The translations under genes were made by a program, and so were the position numbers. A model generated the notes under the pieces. It worked only from the letters and a program-made list of their open reading frames with translations, made no database searches and was not told the origin of the DNA. A stretch of DNA of 64,000 bases from Hyphomicrobium sp. NDB2Meth4 (lineage in GTDB: Bacteria; Pseudomonadota; Alphaproteobacteria; Rhizobiales; Hyphomicrobiaceae), in assembly GCF_900117445.1 (NCBI RefSeq), contig NZ_FPEJ01000003.1, positions 372,001-436,000 of the forward strand, in the 5' to 3' direction. Shown here piece by piece: positions 8,780 through 17,933 of the stretch (the stretch's first letter is position 1; every line of letters starts with the position of its first letter).

Positions 8780-10593
8780 AGCCGCGCCCATCCACGCCAG
8801 GCAAAGGCAGCTCCGGCGCGCTCGGCCTCGACGCGCACAACCGCGGGCTGCTGCTGCGCTTCCTCAAAGAGTGGATCTATCCACGCTGGCGTGAGCTGGC
8901 GGCAGCCATGGTCCTCACCGGACTGCTGGCAGCCATCACCGGCGCGTACCCGATGATCATCAAAGCGTCCTTCGACATGCTGATGAAGGACCAGTCCGGC
9001 ATGTTGATCTACGTGCTGGGCGCCATCGTCGGGGCCACGATGCTGCGCAGCATCCTGCTGTATGCGCAGACCGTTGAAACCAGCCGCATTGTCATGCGCC
9101 TCACCACCGACATGCAGCGGCAGGCCTTCGCGCACCTGATGACCTCCGACTTTGGACGCCTCGCCCGCGAAACCCCCGGACGCCTCGTCTCCAAGTTGAC
9201 CAACGACATCAGCTTCATCCAGACCGCAGCCCAGGCCGCGCTGAACACGGCGATCCGAGATTCGCTGACCATCGTGGCCCTCGTCGCCTCGATGATCTAC
9301 CTCGATCCCGTGATGTCGTTGATCGTCCTCGGCATCTATCCCATCGCCGCGCTTCCCGTCGCGCATCTGTCGCAACGTCTGCGCCGCGTCGCCAAACGGA
9401 CACAGAACGAGCTCGGCGGCATGACCTCGCAGCTCACCGAGAAGCTGTCGGGCGCTCGCCTCATCAAATCGTTCCGCCTTGAAGACTACGCGACCGGGCA
9501 GCTGAACAAGAGCTTTGAGGACGTTTACGACCTGCGCATGAAGGCGGTGCGCAACCGCGCCCGCATCGATCCTCTGCTCGAAGCCCTCGGCGGCATTGCT
9601 GTCGCCGGCGTCATCGCATTCGCCTACTGGCGCATCGCCAGCGGCATTTCGACCGTTGGCGACTTCATGGGTTTCATCACCGCCCTGCTGATGGCGTCCC
9701 AGCCCATCCGCGCGCTCGGCAACCTGTCCGGCCGCATCAACGAGGGTTTGGCCGCAGCCGAGAGCTATTACGGCCTCATCGACGAAAAGCCGAACATCGT
9801 CGACAAGCCGGACGCCAAACCCCTCGCCATCGACAAGGCAGCCATCCGCTTCGACCACATTTCATTCGGCTACGACGCGGGCGATATCCAGGCCATCTCC
9901 GATTTCACGATTGCCGTACCTGGGGGCAAGACGGTTGCGCTGGTCGGCCGCTCCGGCGCTGGCAAGTCCACGGTGCTTAACTTAGTGCCGCGCCTGTTCG
10001 ACGTCGGCAGCGGCCGCATCACCATCGATGGCCAGGACATCCGCGACGTCACGCTGGCATCGCTGCGCGACGCCATCTCCATCGTCTCCCAAGACGTCAC
10101 CCTGTTCGACGACACCATCGGCGCCAACATCGCGCTCGGCCGTCTCGGCGCGCCGCAGGATGCCATTATCGCCGCTTCCAAAGCTGCCGCCGCGCACGAG
10201 TTTATTCTCGCCCAACCCGAGGGCTACGCCACCGAGATCGGCGATCGTGGCCTGCGCCTTTCAGGTGGCCAGCGCCAGCGTCTGGCCCTCGCACGCGCCA
10301 TCCTCAAGGACGCACCGATCCTTCTGCTCGACGAGGCGACCAGCGCGCTCGACACCGAGTCGGAACGTCTTGTGCAGGAGGCCCTGGCGCGCTTCACCAA
10401 GAACCGGACGACGCTCGTCATCGCCCATCGCCTCTCGACGGTGCAGAACGCCGATCTGATCTGCGTTATGGACGAAGGCACCATCGTCGAGACGGGAACC
10501 CACCGCGAGCTTCTGGCTGCAGACGGATATTACGCGCGCCTCGTGCGTTCACAGGCGCTTGCTGGCCCACTCCCCGAAGCCGAACTGACGTAG
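8776..10593 (+). CDS. ABC exporter of MsbA/lipid flippase type
   Basis: Half-size ABC exporter with fused membrane and ATPase domains, 605 residues. The membrane domain (about residues 30-320) has six hydrophobic helices. The ATPase domain shows Walker A GRSGAGKST near residue 393, the signature LSGGQRQR near 495, Walker B ILLLDEATSALDTES near 516 and the H-loop histidine in IAHR. The overall pattern and position between DUF4170 and the waaA-lpxK genes suggest it flips lipid A core across the inner membrane like MsbA; other substrates cannot be excluded. The start is GTG 8776, overlapping the DUF4170 stop. Confidence 0.88.
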   Translation: MKPRPSTPGKGSSGALGLDAHNRGLLLRFLKEWIYPRWRELAAAMVLTGLLAAITGAYPMIIKASFDMLMKDQSGMLIYVLGAIVGATMLRSILLYAQTVETSRIVMRLTTDMQRQAFAHLMTSDFGRLARETPGRLVSKLTNDISFIQTAAQAALNTAIRDSLTIVALVASMIYLDPVMSLIVLGIYPIAALPVAHLSQRLRRVAKRTQNELGGMTSQLTEKLSGARLIKSFRLEDYATGQLNKSFEDVYDLRMKAVRNRARIDPLLEALGGIAVAGVIAFAYWRIASGISTVGDFMGFITALLMASQPIRALGNLSGRINEGLAAAESYYGLIDEKPNIVDKPDAKPLAIDKAAIRFDHISFGYDAGDIQAISDFTIAVPGGKTVALVGRSGAGKSTVLNLVPRLFDVGSGRITIDGQDIRDVTLASLRDAISIVSQDVTLFDDTIGANIALGRLGAPQDAIIAASKAAAAHEFILAQPEGYATEIGDRGLRLSGGQRQRLALARAILKDAPILLLDEATSALDTESERLVQEALARFTKNRTTLVIAHRLSTVQNADLICVMDEGTIVETGTHRELLAADGYYARLVRSQALAGPLPEAELT

Positions 10594-10603
10594 CGAAGCG
10601 CGA

Positions 10604-11341
10604 CTACTCGCGCACCAGGATGCTGTCGACGATCCGATTCGCCCAGCCCTTGGAGCGGAACGAGTTGCGCAGTTCATCGGGGTCGTAAACGGTATCGACC
10701 CACTCGAAGAACGGCATCGGCCGCACGGCGTTGTCTGCGATGTACCGCTCGAAGAAATAGTCGAGGATGCCCGTATGCGCCTGACGGATGTGGCCGTACT
10801 TCAGCGAAAGCTCGCGCTTGGCCTCCTCGATCGGCACGCCCTCCTGGATGTGGCGGTAGAGAACACTCATGATGCCGGCGCGATCCGCGCCTGACTTGCA
10901 GTGCAGCAGCACCGGATATTCGACCTCCTCGAAGAGCCGTTTGGCGCCCCACAGCTCTTCCCTGGTCGGCGCCGCGCGCGAGCGCATCTGGTAGTTGACC
11001 AGCTTCAGCCCGTGCCGCTTGCACGCGCGCCGCTCCAGCCAGTAGCTGCCGCACTCGCGCGGCCCCCTGAGGTTGATCACAGTGCGTACGCCAGCCCGCG
11101 CAAAGCGGCGGATGTGATGCGGCGCTGGCTGCGCCGAACGCCAGGCCTTGGCTGACATCCGATGGCTGTTCAGGTAGACCATCCGGAATATCCCGTGATC
11201 CACGAACAGCATATCCATGTAGGACGCAGGCGGCAGCGCCCGGCGCCGCAGCCATGGCGGCATGGCGCGCACGAACCGCTGGCGAGCCCCCCGTCCAACG
11301 CGCCGCCAGGAGCGTTTCGCCCGCTTCACCAATCCGGCCAT
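10604..11341 (-). CDS. Cysteine-based dual-specificity-type phosphatase
   Basis: Protein tyrosine/dual-specificity phosphatase fold. The catalytic P-loop is HCKSGADRAG, with nucleophile Cys148 and Arg154 in a CX5R pattern, preceded by the usual hydrophobic strand (EYPVLL). The fragment TVINLRGPRE near residues 88-96 matches the strand before the active site in this family. The N-terminus (first 35 residues) is very basic, with no clear signal peptide. I chose ATG 11341; TTG 11398 would add 19 residues. The gene sits on the opposite strand between the MsbA-type exporter (convergent, 10 bases away) and the waaA fusion (divergent). The position hints at an envelope lipid or polysaccharide phosphate substrate, but that is inference. 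Confidence 0.85.
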   Translation of the reverse strand: MAGLVKRAKRSWRRVGRGARQRFVRAMPPWLRRRALPPASYMDMLFVDHGIFRMVYLNSHRMSAKAWRSAQPAPHHIRRFARAGVRTVINLRGPRECGSYWLERRACKRHGLKLVNYQMRSRAAPTREELWGAKRLFEEVEYPVLLHCKSGADRAGIMSVLYRHIQEGVPIEEAKRELSLKYGHIRQAHTGILDYFFERYIADNAVRPMPFFEWVDTVYDPDELRNSFRSKGWANRIVDSILVRE

Positions 11342-11527
11342 TAACGTCCGCTGAAAAAAGTTAGGGGCGCGGGCCGCACGTAACTGGGCAACCACCAAAA
11401 ATTGTCGGTGTGTGCCCGAACGTCCCAGTTTGCCATCGCTAAATATTCGCTATAGGAACCACCTGCAAGTGGTTCGCGGAGAACCGCTTGATTGACGAGG
11501 CGATCTGGCGCCGAGGCACCCTAGAGG

Positions 11528-13558
11528 ATGGCACGTTCGCCTGACACCACGCACAGACTGAATCAACTCGCCGGCCGCGCTTTGGCCGGCATGATTTCGC
11601 TGGTCCGCCGGACCTCGAAGATCGTCTATGAGCCTGAAAACGCGCTCCAGAAGCTCGCTGCCGACCACCCGCTGATCGTCGCCGTCTGGCACGGCCAATT
11701 CATGCTGACATCCGGATTCCGCCCAGGACCGGACGTAAAGGTCGCAGCCATGGTGGCCCGCCATGGCGATGCCGAGCTGATCGGCGCCGCCATGGAACGC
11801 CTCGGCGTGGAACTGATTCGCGGCGCCGGCGCCGGCGGCCGCCGAAAGGACCGCGGCGGCGTCCATGCCCTGCGGCAAGCTGTCCGCTCGCTGAAGGACG
11901 GCTATTCCCTCGTCATGACCGCCGACGTGCCGCCTGGCCCCGCCCGCCGCGCCGGGGAGGGCATCGTCACTATCGCCCGCATGTCGGGCCGCCCCATCGT
12001 CCCATGTGCGGTCGCCAGCTCCCGCTTCCGTTCGCTCGACACCTGGAGCCGCCTGACGATCAACCTGCCCGCCTCCAAGATCGCCTACGTCGCGGGCGAC
12101 CCCATCTGGGTCTCTGCCGACGCTGGCGAAGCCGAACTCGAGTTCGCCCGCCAGCAGGTGGAGCGATCCCTCAACGCTGTCACCAAGCGTGCCTATCAGA
12201 TCGTCGGCGCCGACATTCGCCGCGCCACACCGCTGAGCCTGACCGAGCCCGACGCCCCGCCCGCAGACCCTGACTTCCGCCTCAAGACATACCGCACGAC
12301 GATGAGCATGCTGCGCCCCTTCGCGCCGCTGATCCTCAAAGTGCGCGAACGCAGCGGCAAAGAAGATCCGCGCCGCCGCGGCGAACGTCTCGGACATGCG
12401 AGTATTGCGCGCCCCACCGGCGCGCTGTGCTGGGTGCACGCCGCCAGCGTCGGCGAAACCAATGCCGTGCTCCCCGTCATCGAAACGCTGAGCGCGGCAC
12501 GCCCGGACCTCCACTTCTTGCTCACGACCGGCACTGTCACTTCCGCCGGATTGGCCGAGCGTCGCCTCGGCCCCAATGCCATTCATCAATATGTACCGCT
12601 CGACGCCCCGCAGTACGCCGCACGATTCCTCGAACATTGGCGACCCGACCTTGCCGTGTTCACTGAATCCGAGATCTGGCCGTCGCTCATTCTCGAAACG
12701 TCTCGCCGCGAAATCCCCATCGCACTGGTCAACGCGCGCCTTTCGCATCGCAGCCGCCGCCGCTGGCAGCGCAACAAGTCGATGGCCGTGCCACTGTTCA
12801 GCCGATTCAACATCATCCTGGCGCAGAACGACCGCATGGCGCTCGGCTTCTCCGCCCTCGGCGCGCGCAACGTCGTCTCGGTAGGCAATCTGAAGATCGA
12901 CGCTCCGCCGCCCCCAATCGACCTCAACGAACTCGAGCGATTGAAGGCCGCACTCGGCGACCGACCCGTGTTTGCCGCCGCCAGCACGCACGAAGGCGAA
13001 GAAGAAAGCATTGCCGTCGCCCATCGCGCGCTCGCCCGCAGCTTTGAAGGGCTGTGCACCATCATCGCGCCGCGCCATCCCGAGCGCGGCACCGCGCTCG
13101 CCGAAATGCTCAAGAACCTCGGTTTCACCGTTGCACAGCGCTCGACCGGAGCGCTGCCGGGCCCACGCACCGAAATCTATATCGCCGACACCATCGGAGA
13201 GCTTGGCACGCTCTACGCGCTGGCCCCCATCGCCTTCATCGGCGGATCGCTTGTTGAACGCGGCGGACAGAACCCCATCGAAGCGGTACGCCACGGTGCC
13301 GCCGTCCTCACCGGTCCGCACTGGCAGAACTTCCGCGACGCTTATCGCACGCTGCTGCGCCACGAGGGGGCTATCGAGGTGAAGTCGTCGGCCGACATCG
13401 CCGCCGCTGTCTTGAAGCTGCTCGACAACCCCATCGACATGCAGAACATGCGCGATGGCGCGACTAGAGCACTCGACACACTGTCCGGCGCCCTCGACAA
13501 GACCGTCGAAGCCCTGCTGCGCTACCTCCCAGACGAGAGATTGAAGCGTGCGTCTTGA
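11528..13558 (+). CDS. waaA: DUF374 acyltransferase-like domain fused to Kdo transferase WaaA
   Basis: A 676-residue two-domain protein. Residues about 20-225 form a DUF374 (lysophospholipid acyltransferase-like) domain, with VAVWHGQFM around His55 and TADVPPGPARRAGEGI at 131-146. Residues about 250-670 are the GT30 Kdo transferase that adds 3-deoxy-D-manno-octulosonate to the lipid A precursor: WVHAASVGE with the catalytic base Glu310, FTESEIWPSL, and the CMP-sugar-binding GGSLVERGGQNPIEA near the C-terminus. In related bacteria DUF374 and waaA are usually separate adjacent genes; here one uninterrupted frame covers both, with a linker near residues 225-250. The usual N-terminal membrane anchor of WaaA is replaced by this junction. 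It overlaps the lpxK start by 11 bases. Confidence 0.92.
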   Translation: MARSPDTTHRLNQLAGRALAGMISLVRRTSKIVYEPENALQKLAADHPLIVAVWHGQFMLTSGFRPGPDVKVAAMVARHGDAELIGAAMERLGVELIRGAGAGGRRKDRGGVHALRQAVRSLKDGYSLVMTADVPPGPARRAGEGIVTIARMSGRPIVPCAVASSRFRSLDTWSRLTINLPASKIAYVAGDPIWVSADAGEAELEFARQQVERSLNAVTKRAYQIVGADIRRATPLSLTEPDAPPADPDFRLKTYRTTMSMLRPFAPLILKVRERSGKEDPRRRGERLGHASIARPTGALCWVHAASVGETNAVLPVIETLSAARPDLHFLLTTGTVTSAGLAERRLGPNAIHQYVPLDAPQYAARFLEHWRPDLAVFTESEIWPSLILETSRREIPIALVNARLSHRSRRRWQRNKSMAVPLFSRFNIILAQNDRMALGFSALGARNVVSVGNLKIDAPPPPIDLNELERLKAALGDRPVFAAASTHEGEEESIAVAHRALARSFEGLCTIIAPRHPERGTALAEMLKNLGFTVAQRSTGALPGPRTEIYIADTIGELGTLYALAPIAFIGGSLVERGGQNPIEAVRHGAAVLTGPHWQNFRDAYRTLLRHEGAIEVKSSADIAAAVLKLLDNPIDMQNMRDGATRALDTLSGALDKTVEALLRYLPDERLKRAS

Positions 13559-14615
13559 CGAGCCGTCCTGGTGGTACGGCGGCGCTGACGACATGCGCCA
13601 GCGGGCACTATTGCCGCTGAGCCGTTTATACGGCTGGCTCGCCGAGCGCCAGTATCTTCGCCGCACGCCATATCGTTCGCGCCTGCCCGTCATTTGCGTC
13701 GGCAATTTCACCGCTGGCGGCACGGGCAAGACACCGCTGTCGCTCTTCATCGCCCGCCATCTCATAGCGCGAGGCGAGCGCCCCGTGTTCCTGACGCGCG
13801 GGTACGGCGGACGCGAGGCCGGCCCCGCGTGGGTTCAGAACGGCCCCGCTGCCGCGCGCAAATTCGGCGACGAACCGTTGCTGCTTGCAGCCGTTGCCCC
13901 GACACTCGTCTCTCGCGACCGCCGCGCCGGCATCATCGCCATCGAACACCACAGCGAAGCGCCGACCGTCGTCATCATGGACGACGGCCTGCAGAACGCG
14001 TCGCTCGCCAAGGATCTCTCCATCGCGCTCGTCGACGGCAAGCGCGGCATCGGCAACGGCGAGGTGATACCCGCCGGCCCATTGCGCGCGCCCATCGATT
14101 TCCAGCTTGGTATCGTCGACGCCATCATCGTACGCGATCCGCCCGACTCCGGCAGCGATGGCAGCGTGCTCGGCATTCTGCGCCAAGGCTTTCCCGGCCC
14201 GGTACTCACCGCGCACATCGTGCCCGCCGGTGACAACGCGTGGATTGCAAAGACGCCGCTGCTGGCTTTCTCAGGCATTGCCAATCCGCGCCGCTTCTAT
14301 CGCCTGCTCGAGAAGCTTGGTGCCACGCTGGCCGACGTCGTCTCCTTCGCCGATCATCATCAGTTCACGGCTGCCGATGCCACGAAGCTGCTCGCCAAGG
14401 CACGCAAGTCCGGTGCTCACCTCGTGACGACCGAGAAGGATTTCGCGCGACTGTCGGGAAGCGCAGCACTGGCGGAATTGGCCGCACAAACGCGCGTGCT
14501 GCCGATCGAAATCAAAATCAGTGAAAAAGAATTGGCCCGCTTGGACTCGCTGATAGAGGCAGCACTGAAGGGCTCATCGCGCCGTCACCGGCCACCGCCA
14601 ACGGGGTCGGCTTAA
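13548..14615 (+). CDS. lpxK: Tetraacyldisaccharide 4'-kinase LpxK
   Basis: Inner-membrane-associated kinase that phosphorylates the 4' position of the tetraacyl disaccharide to make lipid IVA. The P-loop is GNFTAGGTGKTP at residues 52-63 and the catalytic block DDGLQN follows near residue 145. The hydrophobic N-terminal region RALLPLSRLYGWLAE fits the membrane-facing helix. The length of 355 residues fits the family. The start is GTG 13548, inside the end of waaA, so translation is coupled. The gene ends in a convergent overlap with the DUF2093 gene: the two stop codons share bases 14613-14614. Confidence 0.94.
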   Translation: MRLDEPSWWYGGADDMRQRALLPLSRLYGWLAERQYLRRTPYRSRLPVICVGNFTAGGTGKTPLSLFIARHLIARGERPVFLTRGYGGREAGPAWVQNGPAAARKFGDEPLLLAAVAPTLVSRDRRAGIIAIEHHSEAPTVVIMDDGLQNASLAKDLSIALVDGKRGIGNGEVIPAGPLRAPIDFQLGIVDAIIVRDPPDSGSDGSVLGILRQGFPGPVLTAHIVPAGDNAWIAKTPLLAFSGIANPRRFYRLLEKLGATLADVVSFADHHQFTAADATKLLAKARKSGAHLVTTEKDFARLSGSAALAELAAQTRVLPIEIKISEKELARLDSLIEAALKGSSRRHRPPPTGSA

Positions 14616-14851
14616 AGCCCTTCGGTCGCCTGCTTGTCGCGCAGTTCCAGAAAGCGCTGCATGGACGCTTCAGGCGTCGAATAGGCTTCTTGCAGGTCAA
14701 CGCTCCAGTAGCGCAGATCGGGCAGCATGATCGGCTCGCCGGTCACGGCACAGCGCACAAAATCCCCAGGAGAGAGAACCTGAAACTCTCCATTAAGGAA
14801 CTTCACCTTCGCCTCTCCGCGGAGGCCGAAGAACCTGTCGATCCTGTTCAT
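14612..14851 (-). CDS. DUF2093 domain protein
   Basis: Small conserved alphaproteobacterial protein of 79 residues with the DUF2093 pattern: VKFLNGEFQVLSPGDFVRCAVTGEPI followed by LPDLRYWSVDLQEAY, here split for length. It has no signal peptide or membrane segment. DUF2093 genes commonly sit next to lpxK, as here, but no function is known. The stop codon overlaps that of lpxK on the other strand. The gap 14852-14927 before xseA carries nothing I can support. Confidence 0.87.
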   Translation of the reverse strand: MNRIDRFFGLRGEAKVKFLNGEFQVLSPGDFVRCAVTGEPIMLPDLRYWSVDLQEAYSTPEASMQRFLELRDKQATEGL

Positions 14852-14927
14852 GCGTATCTCTAGCCGATGTCAGCCGTCCACAATGCCAATCGCAACCGTC
14901 GCGTCAAGCATTGCAGCAGGAATTCGT

Positions 14928-16406
14928 TCAAAAGAGTGAGCCTTGATCGCTGCCGCCGCGGTTGCGCGGTTTGCGCAATCCCGGGCTCGGCTGCGCCTGC
15001 GAAGGTGCCGCGGAGGCATCCTTTTTGTCCGATACCACCCCGCCGAGCGCTTCTGCCTCCACCCGGCCATCGTGGAATTCAAGCTCCAGACGCTCGCCGG
15101 CCGCCACCGATGCCGCACCGCGAAGCGGCCGTCCTGCCCCATCGCGCACCAGTGCAAATCCGCGTTGCAGCACGCTCTGATAGCTCAACGTGGTCAGCAG
15201 CTTATCGAAGCTTGAGAGCTGCCGCCGTCGGTTTCCGACCCCGTTGCGGAGTGCCTGCGCCGCACGCGACTGCAGCACCGCGGCACGCTCATGGCACAGC
15301 GAGATGCGCTGCATAATGGGCCGCGCACTGAAGCGTCCGGCAACGCGCACGTAACGCGTGTGATGCGAACGTGTGTTGGCGAGCAGCGCGCGCCCAAGAC
15401 GCTTCTCGCATGCATCGAACCTTTGGCGCGGCATCGCCAGGAGATCTTCGAGCCTCGGCAAACCGCGGGAAGCAGCTTTCAGATGCGTGCGAGAATGTTG
15501 TAGCGCACGCCGAGCCGCCATGCTGAGCCGCGCGCCAAAGCTGTCCGTGCTCTGCGCCAGATCGGAGTACTTCGGTACCGCCCATTCGGCAGCTTTCGTC
15601 GGCGTCGGCGCACGTGCGTCCGCAACGAGATCGATCAGCGTCCAATCCGTTTCATGGCCAACGGCCGAGATAACCGGGATCGCACTCGCCGCCACCGCGC
15701 GCACGACAATTTCCTCGTTAAAGCCCCAAAGGTCTTCGAGGCTGCCACCGCCACGCGCCACGATCAGCACATCCGGCCGCCGCATCGGACCATCGATCCC
15801 GAACGCGTTGAAGCCGGTAATCGCCGCCGCAACTTCCATCGCACACGTCTCGCCCTGCACGCGCACCGGCCACACCATCACGCGCGTCGGAAAGCGCTCG
15901 GTGAACCCGTGCAGCATGTCGCGAATAACGGCGCCTGTGGGCGACGTCACGATACCGACGAGATACGGCAGATACGGCAGCGCCCGCTTGCGCTCTTCGG
16001 CAAACAGCCCTTCCGCCGCAAAGCGACGCTTGCGTTCCTCCAACAGCGCCATCAGCGCGCCGAGCCCCGCGGGCTCCAGGCTCTCGATGACGATCTGATA
16101 CTTCGACGATCCGGGATAGCTTGTCACCCGCCCCTGCGCGATGACCTCCATCCCCTCCTCGGGCTTCACCTTGAGGCGCCCGTAGGTCATCTTCCAGATG
16201 ACAGCCTCAATCTTCGACTTGTCATCTTTCAGCGCGAAATAGCAGTGCCCCGAGGCGTGCGCGCCGCGGAACCCGGAGATCTCACCGCGCAGCCGCACGA
16301 ACCCGAAGTTTTCCTCCAGCGACCGCTTGATCGCGCCGGAAAGCTCCGAAACCGTGTACTCGGCGACATTGCCGCCGCTCTGCCCCTGGATCGTTGTCTG
16401 GCTCAA
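14928..16406 (-). CDS. xseA: Exodeoxyribonuclease VII large subunit
   Basis: Large catalytic subunit of exonuclease VII, which degrades single-stranded DNA into oligonucleotides together with XseB. The N-terminal OB-fold is visible in [19 protein letters not shown] and [11 protein letters not shown], and the catalytic domain in [15 protein letters not shown] and [18 protein letters not shown]. The C-terminal coiled region is followed by a low-complexity tail ending in GSLF. The length of 492 residues is typical. No xseB gene lies in the window. No strong ribosome site precedes ATG 16406. Confidence 0.95.
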   Translation of the reverse strand: MSQTTIQGQSGGNVAEYTVSELSGAIKRSLEENFGFVRLRGEISGFRGAHASGHCYFALKDDKSKIEAVIWKMTYGRLKVKPEEGMEVIAQGRVTSYPGSSKYQIVIESLEPAGLGALMALLEERKRRFAAEGLFAEERKRALPYLPYLVGIVTSPTGAVIRDMLHGFTERFPTRVMVWPVRVQGETCAMEVAAAITGFNAFGIDGPMRRPDVLIVARGGGSLEDLWGFNEEIVVRAVAASAIPVISAVGHETDWTLIDLVADARAPTPTKAAEWAVPKYSDLAQSTDSFGARLSMAARRALQHSRTHLKAASRGLPRLEDLLAMPRQRFDACEKRLGRALLANTRSHHTRYVRVAGRFSARPIMQRISLCHERAAVLQSRAAQALRNGVGNRRRQLSSFDKLLTTLSYQSVLQRGFALVRDGAGRPLRGAASVAAGERLELEFHDGRVEAEALGGVVSDKKDASAAPSQAQPSPGLRKPRNRGGSDQGSLF

Positions 16407-16511
16407 TGTTCGCTCGGCGTTTGTGGCATTCCGATTCGATGATACATCAGTCCGCGCTCAGGCAAGGCCTGCCCTGGCAGAAGTCCCCGATCTTTCGAGA
16501 GAAGCAGCAGG

Positions 16512-17795
16512 ATGAACGTACTCCTCCTCGGCTCCGGCGGCCGCGAGCATGCCCTCGCTTGGAAGCTGGCAGCGAGCCCACTGTTAACGAAACTCTATTG
16601 TGCGCCCGGGAACGGCGGAATTGCGGACGTAGCCGAATGTGTGCCGCTCGCCGTAGCCGACCACACAGCCGTCATCCGCTTCTGTAAGGACAACGCCATC
16701 GATCTCGTCGTCGTCGGTCCCGAGGCGCCTCTCGTCGCTGGTATCGTAGATGATCTCGCGACGGCCGGGATCAAGTGCTTCGGCCCCAAACAGGCCGCCG
16801 CGGCGCTTGAAGGGTCAAAGGGCTTCACCAAGGACTTGTGCCGCGAATTCGATATCCCCACCGCGGCCTATGGCCGCTTCACTGACGCCACGACCGCCAA
16901 AGCGTATCTTGCCGGCCAGAAGCTGCCCATCGTGATCAAGGCTGATGGTCTTGCTGCTGGCAAAGGCGTGACCATCGCGCAGACGATCGCCGAAGCCGAA
17001 GCCGCCATCGACGACTGCTTCGCCGGTGTCTTCGGCAAGGCCGGCAGCGAGGTTGTCGTCGAGGAGTTCCTCGAAGGCGAGGAAGCAAGCTTCTTCGCGC
17101 TCGTCGACGGCAAGCACGCGCTGGCGCTTGCCGCCGCGCAGGATCACAAGCGCGTTGGCGACGGCGACACCGGTCCCAACACCGGCGGCATGGGCGCCTA
17201 TTCGCCCGCCCCGGTCATGACCGACGAGATGATCGCCCGCACCATGCGCGAGATCATCGAGCCGACCGTCGCCGCCATGCAGAAGCGCGGTACGCCATTC
17301 AAGGGCGTGTTGTTCGCCGGCCTCATGATCACCGCCGACGGTCCCAAGCTCATCGAATACAACGTGCGCTTCGGCGATCCCGAAACGCAGGTGCTGATGC
17401 TGCGCCTCAAGTCCGATCTGCTTCCCGCATTGCTTGCCGCCGCCGACGGCGTTCTCTCCAGCTTCGATTTGCGCTGGCACGACGATGCCGCGTTGACGGT
17501 TGTCATGGCAGCCAACGGCTATCCTGCATCGCCGGAAGTCGGCACCGAGATCAAAGGCCTCGACGCTGCATCCGAAGTGGAAGGCGTCCAGATCTTCCAT
17601 GCCGGCACGCGCAAAGACGGCGATCGTCTCCTGGCGCATGGCGGCCGCGTCCTCAACGTCACCGCACGCGGCAAGACAGTCGGCGAGGCGCAGGGGCGTG
17701 CTTACGACGCCATCAGCCGCATCGACTGGCCGGGCGGTTTCTATCGCCACGACATCGGCTGGCGCGCCATCGCCCGCGAGAAGGAACGCGCCTGA
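16512..17795 (+). CDS. purD: Phosphoribosylamine--glycine ligase
   Basis: GAR synthetase, step two of de novo purine synthesis. The protein begins with [17 protein letters not shown], the family's N-terminal nucleotide-binding signature. The ATP-grasp core follows, with [52 protein letters not shown] and the metal-binding [11 protein letters not shown]. The length of 427 residues is normal. The ribosome site is GCAGG. It is transcribed divergently from xseA and is followed 15 bases after the stop by a stem-loop. Confidence 0.96.
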   Translation: MNVLLLGSGGREHALAWKLAASPLLTKLYCAPGNGGIADVAECVPLAVADHTAVIRFCKDNAIDLVVVGPEAPLVAGIVDDLATAGIKCFGPKQAAAALEGSKGFTKDLCREFDIPTAAYGRFTDATTAKAYLAGQKLPIVIKADGLAAGKGVTIAQTIAEAEAAIDDCFAGVFGKAGSEVVVEEFLEGEEASFFALVDGKHALALAAAQDHKRVGDGDTGPNTGGMGAYSPAPVMTDEMIARTMREIIEPTVAAMQKRGTPFKGVLFAGLMITADGPKLIEYNVRFGDPETQVLMLRLKSDLLPALLAAADGVLSSFDLRWHDDAALTVVMAANGYPASPEVGTEIKGLDAASEVEGVQIFHAGTRKDGDRLLAHGGRVLNVTARGKTVGEAQGRAYDAISRIDWPGGFYRHDIGWRAIAREKERA

Positions 17796-17810
17796 GCTGG
17801 CATCATGATC

Positions 17811-17843
17811 GATGCGGCTTGCAGTACCGTGCAAGGCTGCATC
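17811..17843 (+). terminator. Stem-loop after purD, probable weak terminator
   Basis: GATGCGGCTTGCA at 17811-17823 pairs with 17830-17843 around a 6-base loop, with one bulged G and one G-T wobble. It lies 15 bases after the purD stop but lacks a T-run, so it may be a Rho-assisted stop or mRNA 3' protection. Confidence 0.45.
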
Positions 17844-17933
17844 AATTCGCGCTACTGTCCGGCCGATGCCGCGCCACGAGCCTGTGCCACCACCATGCGA
17901 AATGACGTCGTCACCTGAGGCATAGCGTTTCGA

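Noticed and set aside
11450-13765. 771-codon open frame antisense to the waaA fusion
   Set aside because: Shadow of a certain gene; composition (Gly, Ala, Arg, Glu, Asp rich) is typical of reverse frames in high-GC DNA.
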